64,000 nucleotides of DNA from Procambarus clarkii (taxonomy: Eukaryota; Arthropoda; Malacostraca; Decapoda; Cambaridae): the NCBI RefSeq assembly GCF_040958095.1, contig NC_091227.1, positions 21,372,794-21,436,793 on the forward strand, written 5' to 3'. Below the pieces are notes generated by a model. That model saw only the letters and a list, made by a program, of their open reading frames with translations, was not told where the DNA came from and did no database searches. Shown here piece after piece: positions 1-10,724 of the stretch (position 1 is the first letter of the stretch; each line of letters opens with the position of its first letter). The translations under genes were made by a program, and so were the position numbers.

Positions 1-516
1 ACTTTGACATCGATGTCTCAAACTATATTCTTCATTTGTTGAAAGTAAGTTTATTGGTTCTTAATCCTTCAACTTTTGTTTCAAAGCGGTAGCTTAGCTG
101 AGGTATGGTTTGGGTTCAAATAGTCATTAATATTGCAAATGAGCAGGTCAACATTGCAGGTAGGAAGCACAATCTCCTTTCAAAAATCCAATTGATCTAA
201 CAGAAGGAGACCACTAAGCAAATTTATCAATTTGTTTTACTTAGATAATATGTTGACTCTTTGTACTTTTTTCATCGGAAAACATTTTTTTCATGGGAAA
301 AGAAGAATTTCAGCTGTGTGCCACATTTCACTTTCTCTCGTTTTTTTTTAAAGTGGCCTTCAATTCTCTCCACTGTTCAATTATTCGACCCACAATTGGT
401 TGAAAAGCAGCCGCCTTGTTCAACAGTTAGCCGGTCATTTTTAGTGAACTTCACTGACTCATTTAACTGTTTATATTCAACTTGTTTAACATCACGGAGT
501 GGCATACACATCTTAT

Positions 517-813
517 CTAAGTGAGTGATGGAAGTTTTGCTTCTAATCTTGCGTCAACTCCATTGTTAATTCCATTCATAACGCTCGCATTATCTGTTCC
601 TAATCCAACAAGGTTCTTCAAGTCCAACTTTCTATTCGGTAATAATAATTTCATTCCGACTAAAGTACTCTCAGCATCACATTTCTCAAGGACAACCAGT
701 CCAAGACATGTTGACACAACTTTATACTGATTTTTACTATAGTAAACAATGGACACTCCTAATAACGTCTGAACTGAACTGTCAGTAGACTCCTCAAACA
801 ACAAACTGTACTG
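517..813 (-). pseudogene. hAT-like transposase fragment
   Basis: The minus-strand frame reads QYSLLFEESTDSSV, then a GLGTDNASVMNGINNGV segment near its end. These match the DESTD and GTDGASVMTG signatures of hAT-type transposases of the DUF4371/ZMYM6-like group. A stop lies just upstream and the frame closes after LPSLT, so only about 95 residues survive of a protein usually several hundred long. It is a dead remnant. Confidence 0.6.
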
Positions 814-2730
814 ACTCTTGTATCATTAATCAACTCCTGCTCAAAATGGCTACACAAAACATTATGATATTACTGGTACAAATTCGGTAAACTCAATTAA
901 AAACATGCAAGAGTCTACTAAAACCAACTAGATTTACATCTAACATCTGAATTGCATTTTCTGAAATCCAGACATAACTAAAATCATCTTGATGTAAAAC
1001 ATCCTGATAGCCAATATTGTCACCTTCCCGCCCCATGTTTTCCTCCACTCTATCACAATGAAAGAGAATCAAAGTCAGGCGTGGACATATATACCCAGAG
1101 ATGTGTACCCTATTTATCTCTGAGGACGTTGGGAGGGGGGGGAGGGGGAGTGATCTTGGTCGGCCAAACCACTTATTGTCTTAAATTTGTGTGTATTGCG
1201 AGAACATCTAGAGCCAGTCACTTTATTTTATCGCACTAGGATGTGATACTATTGAATTTGAGCTATTTATATAGAGGTAATAGTTAAGCTGATGTGCGGA
1301 TGTTGTCATGATAATGATTGTGATGAAGCCTAATGATGAGTGTTCAGTAAAACCAACAATGTCTGGCGCGACATGAGATAGTTTTTTTAGTTTATTTTCT
1401 TCAATAAACGTGAACACACATTTTCAATGGTAACCAGTATAAATATTTTCTTCTGTCCTCCATGGGCAGGGTTAAAGCTCTGTTAGACAGCATACAGCGT
1501 AGTGAGTTAATGAGTACTCAACCATAGAATGTGATTAATGCAAGTTTACAAAGGTGAAATACAACTGTAACTTGCATACAATGCACACATATATGCATAT
1601 ATACATACATATACATACACACACATATATTTACTTCTCTCTTACTTTGTCAGGGTAAAATAGCTGATATAGAAACTAGTGCTAACTAGGATTCGTACAT
1701 TCTCACCTGTGCTACAAAGAGGGTTACAGCAGCTACATTCTACAATGAGTTACTGAGGGCGGGGGGGGGGGGGGGGGAAGAAGAGTATGGGGGAAGAAAT
1801 GACCAAGGTGTTAAAAATTATTTTTACGAATCTTACAAGACCAGAAGGAAGGTTACTTATAAAACAAATAATGCCTCCATCACTCCTGGAACTTTGGTAA
1901 GGCTAATTGACTCAGGAGCAGACCAGTCAACTAATACCGAGTGTTAGAGAACTTTGATCTTTGAATACTTAATGGATGAATGGAATTCCTTTACATTTAC
2001 TTCGTGAATTACAAGGGGAATATATTTATCCATAAAAATGCTCATACTCTCACAGGTTATGTCCAAAGCAATTCAGGCTCTAAGTCTCAGAATTAATTAC
2101 GGGAAAATTTATAAAATACACAGGACATTAATTAACAGTAACTTTATTTAATGCAAATTAATTCAACCCTAAGCTAGTGACATCCTATCCTTAGAAGCAT
2201 GATAATGGAATACAAATTGTTCAGAAAACTCAAACAAATACTTTCATCAGTGCTCCTGCACAGGACATGTGGCCTGCTTGATCACCCCCCCCCCCCCCCC
2301 TCTCTAATCCCTATGCACTCAGACCACACTGACGATCTTGTGCTCTCCATCCTTCAAGGTGGAGTCGTGGCTCCACCTCTCTCCTGGGTCTATACCCAAT
2401 CAATTTGAACCAGGGGCAGAGTCTTCCCACAAGGTCAGGAGGCACTGACCCAGCTGAGGACTGTGAGGGGAACATGTGACCCACAGTCATACCCAGGTGG
2501 GTATGACTTATCTAGCTGCCTCCAGCAGTCAAGACGAAGGGAGAGGGGGAAACGGGAAGAAATAATAATAAGAAGGGGGGAAGAGGAAGGAGAGGCCTAC
2601 TTGTTCAGCTGATCGTTACAACAGGAATCAGAGAGAGAGAAAGCGATTTGGGAGTGGATATAATTTCATCACTAACACCAGAGGTACACATTGGCTGGTT
2701 GACATCGGCAACATATGGCTGTTGGCAAAC
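814..2730. other. Intergenic stretch, mostly unrecognised
   Basis: G-rich runs are at 1128-1150 and 1757-1778 and a C run is at 2286-2300. A CATA/TATG-rich patch lies at 1585-1632. A copy of the dispersed decapod repeat that contains cttctgtcctccatgg lies at 1425-1560. No convincing coding sequence was found. Confidence 0.5.
1425..1560 (+). repeat. Dispersed repeat R1 (copy 1)
   Basis: Shares ttttcttctgtcctccatgg and the later ctcaaccatagaatgtgatt block with copies at 45963 and 56603. The start of the unit (accacagacgtggccacaca) is missing here. Confidence 0.6.
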
Positions 2731-2734
2731 ATTA

Positions 2735-3142
2735 TAACATCGCTTAGAAACCTAAATCAGGACTCTCTCTATGCAATCTACACAGCTTTTGTTAGACCAA
2801 TACTAAAATATGCAACATCGACTTGGAATCCATACCCTGTGAAGCATGGAAGCTAAAATTTTAAAAACGTATAGGTTTGCAACTAGATTAGTGCCAGAGC
2901 TCAAACGTTTAGGCTATGAGAATAGGCTGCAAAAACTGGACCTCGCAACCTTGGAGGATATATGTGCATTTGAAGAGAAGCATTGGAGTAGAACTCCTAT
3001 ACCACAGCCAGAATTCATGCGAGTAATGTGTGAAACCCTTACTTGGCTTCAGTGGAAGTCTACGGAGTCCCTTGAGGATTCAGTTGAATCCCAGGTTGCA
3101 CTGTATTGCTTAACTGACCCACTCTATCCTTCCTCATTATAG
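2735..3142 (+). pseudogene. LINE reverse-transcriptase C-terminal relic
   Basis: The frame YTAFVRPILKYATSTWNP, followed after a frameshift by [18 protein letters not shown] and LDLATLED, is the conserved post-catalytic region of CR1/Jockey-type reverse transcriptases. The reading frame is broken near 2845. The last part ends in sequence (cccttgaggattcagttgaa) that also occurs near 22920, so it has joined another repeat. Confidence 0.65.
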
Positions 3143-4130
3143 GACGCTGGTTGGACTTTGTACCTGAGTCGATCGTTCCGCAGTTGTTCGCATGAGTTAA
3201 ACAAATGTTGAAAAGGCGCCACTTTTGAAGAAATGGGCTCAGGAGAAAGTCACTGAACCCTTAGCCCCCCCCCCCTTCCCATGCCTAAGCCACTGACTGA
3301 ACCCTTCAGAGTCCCGGATATCTTCAAGACTATTCTTTCCTTATCAGCAGAGCCTCTCCTCCACCTCTTCCTTCCCTTTCTTTCCTTGCTACAGTGTCAG
3401 TGTGGGAGTGTTAGCGTAGGATTGCCAGTGTGGGAGTATTAGCGTGGTATTGTCAGTGTGGGAGCTTAAATTTATTGCCCTATAACCACGTTAATTATTG
3501 TATCGCTATATTCATGAGACCCTCCCTACAAATGATAGGTTGTAAATGTTGGGCATTAAGGACAACAATGGGTGTGACCAATGTACTGAAATTGAAAAAT
3601 AATATGCATATGTTTTATTTATGTAAACAGAAAGTTGTTCTTATAAACTGGGTTACAGACACTCTTTAAGCTTTATGCGGACCAAGCATTAGAGACGATT
3701 TAATAAGGGTTTTAATGTTTCATATTGACATAAAATGCAAGAAAGTTAAAAATACAATAATTATGCTACTTTGTGATTACATTTTTTGTGTGGATAGGCA
3801 AGCAGGAGGGTTCGTCAATCTGGCCTCTTATAAATTACGTCTGAATTTGGCCGTTTGCCCGTATGGGCGAAAATGAAGGTAATTTGAAAATGAACTATAA
3901 TTGAAATTAAATTTTGATTTTTTTTCCAAAACAGCAAGTTAAAGATCCTCTGGTAGGTCAGGAGGGCAGTCCTAAGTTCTATTAGACCTTAGGTTTCAAA
4001 ACGTCATGAAAACCTTTAATTAAAAGTTTCATCTCTTAACCTAACCGAGTAAGCCGGAGGACTCAAAGCAAAAAACGGAACAGTACATCACTTTCGTGAG
4101 CCGATTTCATTTCAAATTAAGTCCATTTTT
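3143..4130. other. Intergenic stretch without recognised genes
   Basis: A C run lies at 3264-3275 and a few tgtcagtgtgggagt units near 3390-3465 foreshadow the minisatellite at 4138. The rest is AT-rich and unrecognised. Confidence 0.5.
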
Positions 4131-4137
4131 GGCCATA

Positions 4138-4262
4138 GTGTGGGAGTGTCAACGTGGGAGTGTCAGCGTAGGAATGTCAGCGTAGGAGTGTCAGCGAGGG
4201 AGTGTCAGTGTGGGAGTGCCAGTTGATAGTGTTAGCGTGAGAGTGTTTGCGTGGAACTCCAT
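4138..4262. repeat. 12-bp minisatellite (gtgtcagcgtgggag type)
   Basis: About ten degenerate tandem units of roughly 12 bp. The open frames over it are repeat artefacts. Confidence 0.7.
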
Positions 4263-4264
4263 TA

Positions 4265-5700
4265 GTGTGGGGGGTGTTGCGAGGATGTGCTTGTGCGTGG
4301 GAGCGGTAACGTGGGTGTGCTTGAGTGAGCGTGTGTTGAGCTGGCATATTAGACAGTGGCAGCTGAACATTGTCTTATCGGTATTGCGTGATAAAACAGA
4401 CATGATAACTTTGCGAGAGGAACGACCTCCCGCACGAGACAGCCTGTCCACGTCCTCTCTCGCGGACGACAATCTTGTTATAACAAGCACGTAAGACTGT
4501 CTACTACTTGCATCGGGAGTGAAGAAATGGTGGACGGGTGGAGCTAGGCTTCTTGGGCGGGGTAGGTTGGTTTGGCTGGTCCGAGACTGGGTGTTGCGGT
4601 GGGGTGGCCGCGTGACTATGTGAAGCAAGGTATAGGCAGGAGACGGATTTATAATGCACTCACTGACGTATGCTTAAATTCTGTTTAGCATAAAATAGAT
4701 AGTGAGAGCCCTGGTGCTCTGATAGAACATCTTTCACCTGTGGTGATATTAACCATTTTTTTGTTTAAAATATTTAAGTTTTTAATTCAAATCTAACCAT
4801 ATAAATATTCTGGTTGAGGATGTCGGTCAAAAATACTGAAATTATAATTTAACTTTGTAAACAATCAGCTCTGTTGTCCTTGCTTTAGCTCTATGCTCTC
4901 GATCTTAGGAGCGGCAGCTTCCCTCATAATTTTTTTATTAAAAAATCACAATTTTATCTTAGTCTTACATAAGGAATATTTATAATCAGTGGCAGCTTTT
5001 GGTAATGGAACGTCAACAGGATCAGGATGACGCAGCTGCCGAATACCCGAGGAGTCCACAGGGGCGTCCAGGGGTCCTCCCTCAGGGGGCCCTCCCTCGG
5101 GGGGTCCTTCCTCGGGGGTCCTCACTCGGGGTATTCTCTACGGGGTCCTTCCTCGGGTGTTGGCTTACTGTTTGATGTACCTCGTGTGGGAGAAGAGTTC
5201 AGGTTTAGAGCTTGAGTGGGAAGGTTCACCTGGTACGTATGGTATTGTGGAGCGTGTGTTATAGGAGGGGGGGAGGGGGGAGTAGTGAGCATGTGGAGGA
5301 AACAAGCCATTATTCATCCATCTGTCATCACCATTTACCGCCAGCCGGAACACCTGTATCGTCAGTAGTGAGACAAACGTTGACACATAGAGTAAGAGAT
5401 TTAGTCATACTGCTGAGTGAGGAGGTACTAACTCATCCTTTCTATGAGTTGTTTGTGATCTTGCTTGTGGCTTACATTCAGGCGGCCAGTCAGGTCCCAT
5501 ATGTTGTTCTCGTGACTAACAGTGCGTCATCACTACGAGTGTCAAGACCTCTATGTTTAGCTTCGACTGCGGCGAGGAGTAGCGTGAGAGATCAAATAAT
5601 TGACAACACATTTATTTATATGTGCATGTCCGTTGTCTGGGCGCCTAGACTAGGACATCTGTGTGTCTGTGTTGCATTCTGTAATTATCTACAAAACATC
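4265..5700. other. Intergenic stretch with a G-rich minisatellite
   Basis: At 5050-5160 there are several tandem units of about 17 bp built on tcctccctcggggg. ORFs here, including a 199-aa one at 5212-5811, lack any recognisable domain and are not believed. Confidence 0.5.
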
Positions 5701-5702
5701 GA

Positions 5703-5904
5703 ACAGTGGATTTCTTTCTCGGCTCACACTCGGGGATCCAGGGTTCGATTACCGGGCGGGAGAGGAATGATTGGGCACGTGTCCTTTCACGTAATGCCTC
5801 TGTTCACCTAGCAGTACATAGGTAAGCGGGAGTTAAGGAACTATTGAGGGGTTGCATCCTGGGGAGGGTCAGTAGTGCGGCCTTAACAGGACATCGATAC
5901 AGGC

Positions 5905-5905
<1 letters not shown>
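5703..5905 (+). mobile_element. tRNA-derived SINE
   Basis: Contains a B-box-like ggttcgattaccgggc and the decapod SINE body (cctctgttcacctagcagta, cctggggagggtcagtag) that recurs at 19970-20090 and, inverted, at 20842-21030. It runs into a TA tract. Confidence 0.6.
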
Positions 5906-5907
<2 letters not shown>

Positions 5908-5971
<64 letters not shown>

Positions 5972-6026
5972 TTCTGGGGTGTGAGTTTTCAGTTGCATAT
6001 AGTCCTGGGGACCATTCAGGCTTGTT

Positions 6027-6116
<90 letters not shown>
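5908..6116. repeat. Two (TA)n tracts around a dispersed element
   Basis: (TA)n at 5908-5969 and 6030-6116 enclose a short element with ggggtgtgagttttcag and gaccattcaggcttgttcgc. The same element lies inside TA tracts near 60493-60562 and, in part, at 57175-57206. Confidence 0.85.
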
Positions 6117-6118
<2 letters not shown>

Positions 6119-6119
6119 A

Positions 6120-8400
6120 TGTTTACATAACTGAGGAGACACATGTATCACCTGGAGCTGAGGTCAGCAAGTCCTAGCAGGTGTGGGCGTGTACGGGTCA
6201 CACCTGACCCAGGTGGCTGTGTTGACCTTCCAAATGAATTACTTTCACGAATTTTTAGTGTTAGATAAAGCTAGGTTAACAAGAATCCAGGTAATTTTGG
6301 ATTAGAATTTGTTAGAATCCCATGCGTTCGTGGTTAAATTTGGTAAACATGCTAATGGGTGGTTATTTCAAAGGTAATTTATATGATTGTTTACAATAGT
6401 TTCTGTGAATGTTGACGAATGAAATTACCGAGAAAATGTATTCAGTAGTGGTAGATAGGTAGATAAGTAGTGGTATATAAGACGACACTTACCTCAAGTG
6501 TTTCTTCGATGGTGGTGAAGGGGCGCGGTAGATTAACTGGAAGTGGCAGGAACATATTGACTCGACACCTGTGTGGAGATAATTTCTGATTATAAAAAAT
6601 CGGTAATATATTTGAGTGTTTAATATGATATTACCATGTTGTTTGTGCATTGTTGGGCACCTTGAAAGAGAGGTTGCCGTCTTGCCTAAATATTGGGATC
6701 ATTGGAACTGACACAATATCTCTCCAGGCCTGGTAATACACAACAAAAAGGCTCTATCACCATTAATACAAATACGAAACTGGTTACTCTGCAACCCTAT
6801 GTAGCTTTTTTCATGACGGAAATTATTCAGTACTGGAACTCACAGGGCAGCTCAGTTCTCTATTTTGTTATTGGTGCTTCCAAAGCATTTAACAATGTTT
6901 AACATACCAGTGGTCACTCAAATTTTACCAGACATATGAACTAGATTGTCATAAAATACAACATAACTATACAACAAAGGCATAAATGCATTTATGCAAT
7001 AGTGTAGGAGGTCTATATGACAGAATCAAAACAACTAATCAGTTCAGAAAGCAGAGAGACCACCCACTCTATATTTGAAATTATTAAGGCATTACAAATC
7101 CTGACGAAATCGACATATGTTATATGAGACGTGAGTTCACAATGACTGTGATCCAGACAAGCATCGCACATATTTCTACAACTTCGTGGTGTAATTAGTT
7201 TGTCAGTTATTTTTTACAAATGTAATGCATTTTATTGATTTGCTGCATTTAATTAAGTCATGTGACGTCTCAGATCTATTATAATGTATCGCTTATTGTT
7301 GGTAAATTGTAAACAAAAATGTTTTTTTTATATTTTGTCTACTTTACCGGTTTTTATTGTACAGTTTATAATTTTTAGTCTGATATTTTTACTGCTACTG
7401 GTGGCCACCGTCTCTCTAGTGTAGAAGTCATGCTATCAGGTAACTTTGGGTAATATGTATGTCTATACCTATAAGAAAAATGCCTGTTTGTTCAAAGTTG
7501 GAGGCCAGACGCTTGGGGATAGTCTCACTCAAATTTGCAAGGGAAATGGTCTTGGGTATGGGACAGACATAGGTTATTCGTGGCAGGCCAAGTTAAATGC
7601 TTTAAGAACTATTAGCGATTATATATACTCCATAGACGATTTTCATAGTCATATGTGAAATATATGGTGCCATCAACATGGCCTTTCAATCATCATAATA
7701 TTTTCGTACGTAGTATACACCTGTACAGCTGAAATATTGTTATTCAATAGAGGCCGCAGCCAAAAAAAAATTGTTTTACAATGTCTGTAATCTGTAATTT
7801 GTTTTAATTCTTTTGAGTTTGTAAATATTTTGTAAATTACTTTTTTTTTACAATTGCAATTTCGAATTAATATTTGCTGTCTATGTTGAATATTTTGTCA
7901 AATCCTTTGTTTGATCAAGTCCGGTAAGCGGAGATTTTGCGTTTTATTTTTGTGCATAATTAGTATCATTATCTTCTTTCTTATTTTAAGCAACCCTACT
8001 CATTATGTTTTTTTGTTTTGTGGGTTTAATTTTAATTTATGGCTTTCCTGTGTTTCAGATCTTATGATGAAAGCGAAACGTTTTGTGGATTTTAATTGAG
8101 AGTAACGATGATATTTGTCCCATCAATCATTTTCCCTTTTTATCATGAAGTTAAGATTCCAGAAGAGAATCTCCATTTTGAACATGACAGACAAACGTTC
8201 ATTATTGTAGATATATATTAGCCTTAGTGATTTCTAAACAACATTCTGCTCTTCTGTTGCTGTGACATTGACATCCCTGTTGTTATGGCGTTAATATATT
8301 TCAAGGAATGTAAGGAACATAAAAATTACAAATGCAGTGCACGTATTTAATAACTCAACGTCTTCACAAATATTAGAAGTTTGTAAAATGTAGTGCGTTT
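6120..8400. other. AT-rich intergenic DNA with a possible LINE scrap
   Basis: Around 6820-6902 the frame ends FVIGASKAFNNV, resembling the LDASKAFD motif of reverse transcriptases with the catalytic Asp lost. Nothing else is recognisable. Confidence 0.35.
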
Positions 8401-8429
8401 AATTGTTCATGCTTGTAACATGCATGATA

Positions 8430-8560
8430 AATTTAAGAACATAAGAACAAAGGTAACTGCAGAAGGCCTATTGGCCCATACGAGGCAGCTCCTATCTATA
8501 ACCACCCAATCCCACTCATATACATGTCCAACCCGCGCGATTTGCAAAATTTGCGCTTTT
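8430..8560 (+). repeat. Dispersed decapod repeat
   Basis: Block gaacataagaacaaaggtaa, then gcctattggcccatacgagg. A shorter relative is at 61905-61950. The sequence type is familiar to me from crayfish genomic DNA. Confidence 0.55.
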
Positions 8561-8654
8561 ATTGACCCGTACAAAAGCCTGCAACATGCAAAACTATGTC
8601 TTGATAAATAAGTTTATTCAGTATATGATGGGAACTCCAAAACTCATCCATTTA

Positions 8655-9358
8655 GTGAATGAATCAGCTGTTACAGCACCTCAGAGTATTAACATACTAG
8701 TGAATGAATCAGCTGTTACAGCACCTCAGAGTATTAACATACTAGTGAATGAATCAGCTGTTACAGCACCTCAGAGTATTAACACACTAGTGAATGAATC
8801 AGCTGTTACAGCACCTCAGAGTATTAACATACTAGTGAATGAATCAGCTGATACAGCACCTCAGAGTATTAACACACTGGTGAATGAATCAGCTGTTACA
8901 GCACCTCAGAGTATTAACATACTAGTGAATGAATCAGCTGTTACAGCACCTCAGAGTATTAACACACTAGGGAATGAATCAGCTGTTACAGCACCTCAGA
9001 ATATTAACACACTGGTGAGTGAATCAGCTGTTACAGCACCTCATAATATTAACACACTGGTGAATGAATCAGCTGGCACAGCACCTCAGAGTATTAACAT
9101 ACAAGTGAATGAATGAGCTGTTACAGCACCTCAGAGTATTAACACACTGGTGAATGAATCAGCTGGCACAGCACCTCAGAGCACCTCATAATATTAACAC
9201 ACTGGTGAGTGAATCAGCTGTTACAGCACCTCAGAGTATTAACATACTAGTGAATGAATCAGCTGTTACAGCCCCTCATAACATTAACACACTGGTGAGT
9301 AAATCAGCTGTTACAGCACCTCAGAGTATTAACATACTAGTGAATGAATCAGCTGTTT
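8655..9358. repeat. 45-bp minisatellite, about 15 copies
   Basis: The unit gtgaatgaatcagctgttac, followed by agcacctcagagtattaaca, repeats with few changes. The period is a multiple of three, so a long frame (VNESAVTAPQSINIL per unit) stays open from 8562 to 9116, where a gaatga change stops it. A 9-bp local duplication shifts the frame near 9180. It lies about 370 bp beyond the gene A stop. No start context, signal or splice signal suggests that it is a gene. Confidence 0.85.
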
Positions 9359-9729
9359 AAGACATTAATTAAATAATTAATTTAAGACACCAAAATTACG
9401 AGTCTTACGTGTTACAGCACGTAAGAGAACTACAAAAATGCACATATCATGTCAAGGTCTACCAGGTGACAATAATAATTAACTTTAATAACAAAGTTCG
9501 TCTTCATTTATACATATAATCTCAAAATTCCTATTGCATCACATTTAGTTGCCTGAATAGGCTCTTGGTTCCATATTTATTGTTTCTTCATCTGAGGCAG
9601 AAGTTTGGGAAGGCTGTTGGGCTATCTATCAGATCTGTTCCATCTCCGTAGACCTGATTGTGGGTGTCGCAGCTGCACTCATTTCCATCCTTCCAGTCAC
9701 CGTAGACAAAGAACTTCAATTGTTTACCC

Positions 9730-10724
9730 TTAACCACCACTATTTCCAGGACTTCCTTTTTCTCCTGGAGGACCTGGGGGACCTGGTGGACCTGGAGGAC
9801 CCGAAGGGCCGACAGGTCCAACATCTCCTTTAGGTCCTGTAGGACCAGTGTTTCCTGGAAGTCCCTGAGATCCTGTATCCCCTTTAGGTCCCGGTAATCC
9901 TGGAGGCCCGATGTCTCCCTTTGCTCCTGTAGTGCCATTAGTCCCGGGTGTTCCTGGAATTCCATTAGTTCCTGATGGTCCTTGTGGTCCAATGTCTCCC
10001 TTTGGTCCTTGTGGCCCAATATCTCCCTGTGGTCCTGGAAGGCCTGGAAGCCCTTGGATTCCTTGATCTCCTTGGGGCCCTGGAAGTCCTTGATCGCCCT
10101 GGGAACCATTAAATCCTGGAGGACCTGGAGGACCAGGTAGACCATTATCACCAGGAGTACCTGGTATCCCATTAGTACCGTTAATGCCATTTACACCAGG
10201 ATCGCCTGGGACACCTTGTATACCATCACTACCGTTTGTACCGGGAGTACCGTCCATCCCTTTTGGACCAACAGCGCCAGGACTCCCGTTGTCACCGGGA
10301 AGACCTGGCGGGCCAACGCTCCCGTTATTACCGGGAGGACCTGGTGGGCCAACGCTCCCGTTATTACCGGGAGGACCTGGTGGGCCAACATTCCCGTCAG
10401 TGCCGGGAAGACCTGGTTGACCATCATTCCCGTCATTACCGGGAGGACCTGGTGGGCCAACAGTCCCATTATTTCCAGGAGGACCTGGTAGGCCAACACT
10501 CCCGTTACTACCGGGAGGACCTGGTAGGCCATCACTCCCATTATTACCGGGAGGGCCTGGAGGACCAGAACTCCCATTACTACCGGGAGGGCCTGGAGGA
10601 CCAGAAATCCCATTATTACCGGGAGGACCTGGAGGACCGGTTGTACCATTAATCCCCGCGGAACCAGTAAGGCCAGGGGGACCAGGGGGTCCTGGAGGGC
10701 ACTGGATACTACAAGTCTGCGTAC
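9730..10724 (-). CDS. Gene A exon 4: Cys-rich neck and collagen stalk with internal 36-bp repeats
   Basis: The acceptor (TTACAG) is followed by GT, which completes the sixth Cys of D2. Two extra cysteines follow at residues 156 and 160 (motif [12 protein letters not shown]) just before Gly-X-Y begins. Between about 10640 and 10290 the stalk is made of ten near-identical 36-bp units encoding a 12-residue GPPGxNGxxGxP block. The remaining ~180 residues are an ordinary uninterrupted collagen run ending GNSGG-stop. No C-terminal non-collagenous trimerisation domain is present. The extra neck cysteines could cross-link chains, as in collectins and ficolins (inference). Confidence 0.88.

Noticed and set aside
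5212-5811. 199-aa plus-strand ORF
   Set aside because: It overlaps a SINE and has no domain, signal or conserved motif. The frame is probably open by chance.
8562-9116. 184-aa open frame of 15-residue repeats
   Set aside because: It is the in-register reading of a 45-bp minisatellite, with no signal peptide, splice context or conservation. It breaks as soon as a unit mutates.
8655-9358. CRISPR-like array
   Set aside because: There are no unique spacers. The units are contiguous tandem repeats in a eukaryotic context.
10184-10652. Plus-strand Pro- or Arg-rich ORFs over the collagen exons (also 51648-52091)
   Set aside because: Antisense and shifted frames of Gly-X-Y coding sequence stay open because of its composition. 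The minus-strand frame has the splice sites and the signal exon.
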